Assembly: GCA_937139405.1 (NCBI GenBank)
Contig: CAKZPV010000050.1
Span: forward strand, 62,001-126,000
DNA length: 64,000 nucleotides
Source: an uncultured Nitrospirota bacterium
Lineage (GTDB): Bacteria; Nitrospirota; Nitrospiria; Nitrospirales; UBA8639
Direction of reading: 5' to 3'
A model generated the notes under the pieces. The model had not been told where the DNA came from, did no database searches, and worked only from the letters and a program-made list of their open reading frames with translations. Position 1 is the first letter of the stretch; each line of letters opens with the position of its first letter. Positions 62,832 through 64,000 of this stretch are shown here, one piece after another. Made by a program: the position numbers and the translations under genes.

Positions 62832-63607
62832 TGGCTTAGATGATTGGTCATGAGTCGAAATTCTTCAGGTCGGCCAAATTGATGGCCTGCACCTTCAATT
62901 AACTTCAATTGTTTTGTTGTCGTGAGTGTTGTCAATAAGCGATCAATTTGCGACCGAGGGATGAGTTCATCTTGGCCGCCATGAACGACCAAGGTAGGCA
63001 TGTGTATGTGAGACAGGGCCGCATAGGCATCATAGGTGAGACATTCTTCATAAAAACGATAATGCAAGGGGACGGGTGAGTCATCACCTACAATATTGGG
63101 GATGTGGTCGGTAGCTTTCCAGCGTTCCATGGCTTCATGTCCAAATTCCAACCGCAAGGTTTCCGGGAAATCCACAACTGGGCATTTAAGCCCCAAGGCC
63201 TTAAGTGTGGGCTGTCTGGCGGCTGAGAGAATCGCAAGTAAACCGCCAAAGCTTGATCCAACGAGGCCAAGTCGATTCATTCCTCGTTTTTGTAATATTT
63301 CAAAAGCTGCATCGAGTTGATTTTCGCATTGTTTGAGGGACATGGTTGAGAAATGTTCACGAGTGTCTCCCATGCCATACCAATCAAATCGAAATGTGGC
63401 GATGCCTTGGGGAACGAGGAGTTCGGTGAGTCGACGGTTCGTACGACTCTGTTTATCAGAAAGAAACCCATGACAGAGAATGGCGCATTGGTGAGTTGGC
63501 GTGGAAGGTTCGGCTAAAATGGCTTGAGTAGAGAGACCGAAGGCATTTAAAAATTTTACATGAGTTTCTAGTATGTGTTCTTCGTGCTGTGACGAAACCG
63601 TCTCCAT
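62804..63607 (-). CDS. Alpha/beta hydrolase
   Basis: A 267-residue serine hydrolase-fold protein. The nucleophile elbow is GSSFGG (about residue 118), the acid is in VVHGGQDELIPRSQ and the histidine in EGAGHQFG. The early CHGFLSDKQSRTNRR fits the oxyanion strand of the acyl-peptidase/esterase-like group. No signal peptide. Substrate unknown. thiD ends six bases upstream, so they are probably co-transcribed. Confidence 0.86.
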   Translation of the reverse strand: METVSSQHEEHILETHVKFLNAFGLSTQAILAEPSTPTHQCAILCHGFLSDKQSRTNRRLTELLVPQGIATFRFDWYGMGDTREHFSTMSLKQCENQLDAAFEILQKRGMNRLGLVGSSFGGLLAILSAARQPTLKALGLKCPVVDFPETLRLEFGHEAMERWKATDHIPNIVGDDSPVPLHYRFYEECLTYDAYAALSHIHMPTLVVHGGQDELIPRSQIDRLLTTLTTTKQLKLIEGAGHQFGRPEEFRLMTNHLSQWMMQHLRS

Positions 63608-63613
63608 TGTTGC

Positions 63614-64000
63614 TTAGGCTTGAAGAAAGTAGAAGTGGTCCGTTGGTCCATGGCCTTTCCCGAGCGTGAAGCTATGGCGAATGGCTTTGGTTGTGTACGT
63701 TTTTGCCGCTTCGATGGCATCGGCAATGGGTTTCCCTTTCGCGAGATTTGCGGTAATGGCTGATGCCAAGGTGCAACCCGTCCCATGGGTATTCTGAGTC
63801 TGTATATATTCACCTGTATACATTCGAAAAAATCGGCCATCGTAGAGGAGGTCTGTGCCTGGTTGTTCTTTGAGGTGCCCGCCTGTAATCAACACATATT
63901 GGCAGCCTAATTGATGGATGATTTTGGCGGCCGTTCGAGCATCAGCAATGCTGTTGATCGTCATCCCTGATAATGTTTCAGCTTCATGAATATTTGGAGT
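63614..64000 (-). CDS. thiD: Hydroxymethylpyrimidine/phosphomethylpyrimidine kinase, 5' end outside window
   Basis: The C-terminal 128 residues of a ribokinase-fold enzyme of thiamin synthesis; the frame stays open to the right edge. TPNIHEAETLSG near the edge is the conserved ThiD segment, VLITGGHL follows, and NTHGTGCTLASAI holds the anion hole and the catalytic Asp position (here GTGC, as in ThiD). The enzyme phosphorylates HMP and HMP-phosphate. Some ThiD enzymes act on vitamin B6, which cannot be excluded from the fragment. Confidence 0.92.
   Translation of the reverse strand, partial: TPNIHEAETLSGMTINSIADARTAAKIIHQLGCQYVLITGGHLKEQPGTDLLYDGRFFRMYTGEYIQTQNTHGTGCTLASAITANLAKGKPIADAIEAAKTYTTKAIRHSFTLGKGHGPTDHFYFLQA

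Noticed and set aside
1-64000. CRISPR arrays, tRNA or rRNA genes, transposases, prophage genes
   Set aside because: None recognised by reading both strands; the only tandem repeats are the coding arrays.

Overview
The window reads as a chromosome segment of a Gram-negative, LPS-bearing bacterium with c-type cytochromes and a Tat system. Base composition is roughly balanced to slightly AT-rich, and TTG/GTG starts are common. A periplasmic haem-b protein related to the gamma subunits of ethylbenzene dehydrogenase and nitrite oxidoreductase, next to two tandem pentahaem cytochromes c, would suit a Nitrospira-like nitrite oxidiser (Nitrospirota) or another deep-branching chemolithotroph. That assignment is inference from gene content, not proof.

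Layout. (1) 1-9134, all on +: B12-type radical SAM protein (cut by the left edge), unknown polytopic membrane protein, TPR protein, TatA, NHL-repeat protein, haem-b EB_dh-like protein, PDZ-like protein and two paralogous five-CXXCH cytochromes; probably export and electron transfer. (2) 9633-15797: an FRG-domain orphan, ilvD, a methyltransferase, a hypothetical secreted protein, a Gfo/Idh/MocA oxidoreductase and a hypothetical. (3) 16124-18502: kdsD and an O-antigen ligase-type membrane protein. (4) 19217-24382: an STN-like protein and two secreted proteins whose C-termini are built from the same about 50-residue calcium-loop repeat, one of them fused to a purple-acid-phosphatase-type metallophosphoesterase. 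(5) 25397-46579: a polysaccharide locus of the ABC-transporter type (Wzm/Wzt) with several methyltransferases, a GDP-mannose 3,5-epimerase-like enzyme, an SGNH hydrolase, a radical SAM enzyme, glycosyltransferases, a nucleotide-sugar dehydrogenase and a WbaP-like initiating transferase; nadE and a NUDIX hydrolase lie inside it. (6) 46619-50452, minus: tmk-holB-metG. (7) 50604-59183: DUF502 protein, glmU, glmS, rfbB/A/C/D and uppP, supplying UDP-GlcNAc, dTDP-rhamnose and undecaprenyl phosphate. (8) 59375-64000: a CPBP protease, then a minus-strand group ending in thiD, cut by the right edge.

How it fits together: blocks 3, 5 and 7 make one cell-envelope story (Kdo precursor, sugar nucleotides, lipid carrier, initiation on undecaprenyl phosphate, chain assembly and methylation, ABC export, ligation). 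Block 1 is a separate redox/export group. The least explained parts are block 1 as a unit, the shared repeat modules and inverted repeats of block 4, and the radical SAM/glycosyltransferase-like pair in block 5. No tRNA, rRNA, CRISPR array, transposase or integrase was recognised.
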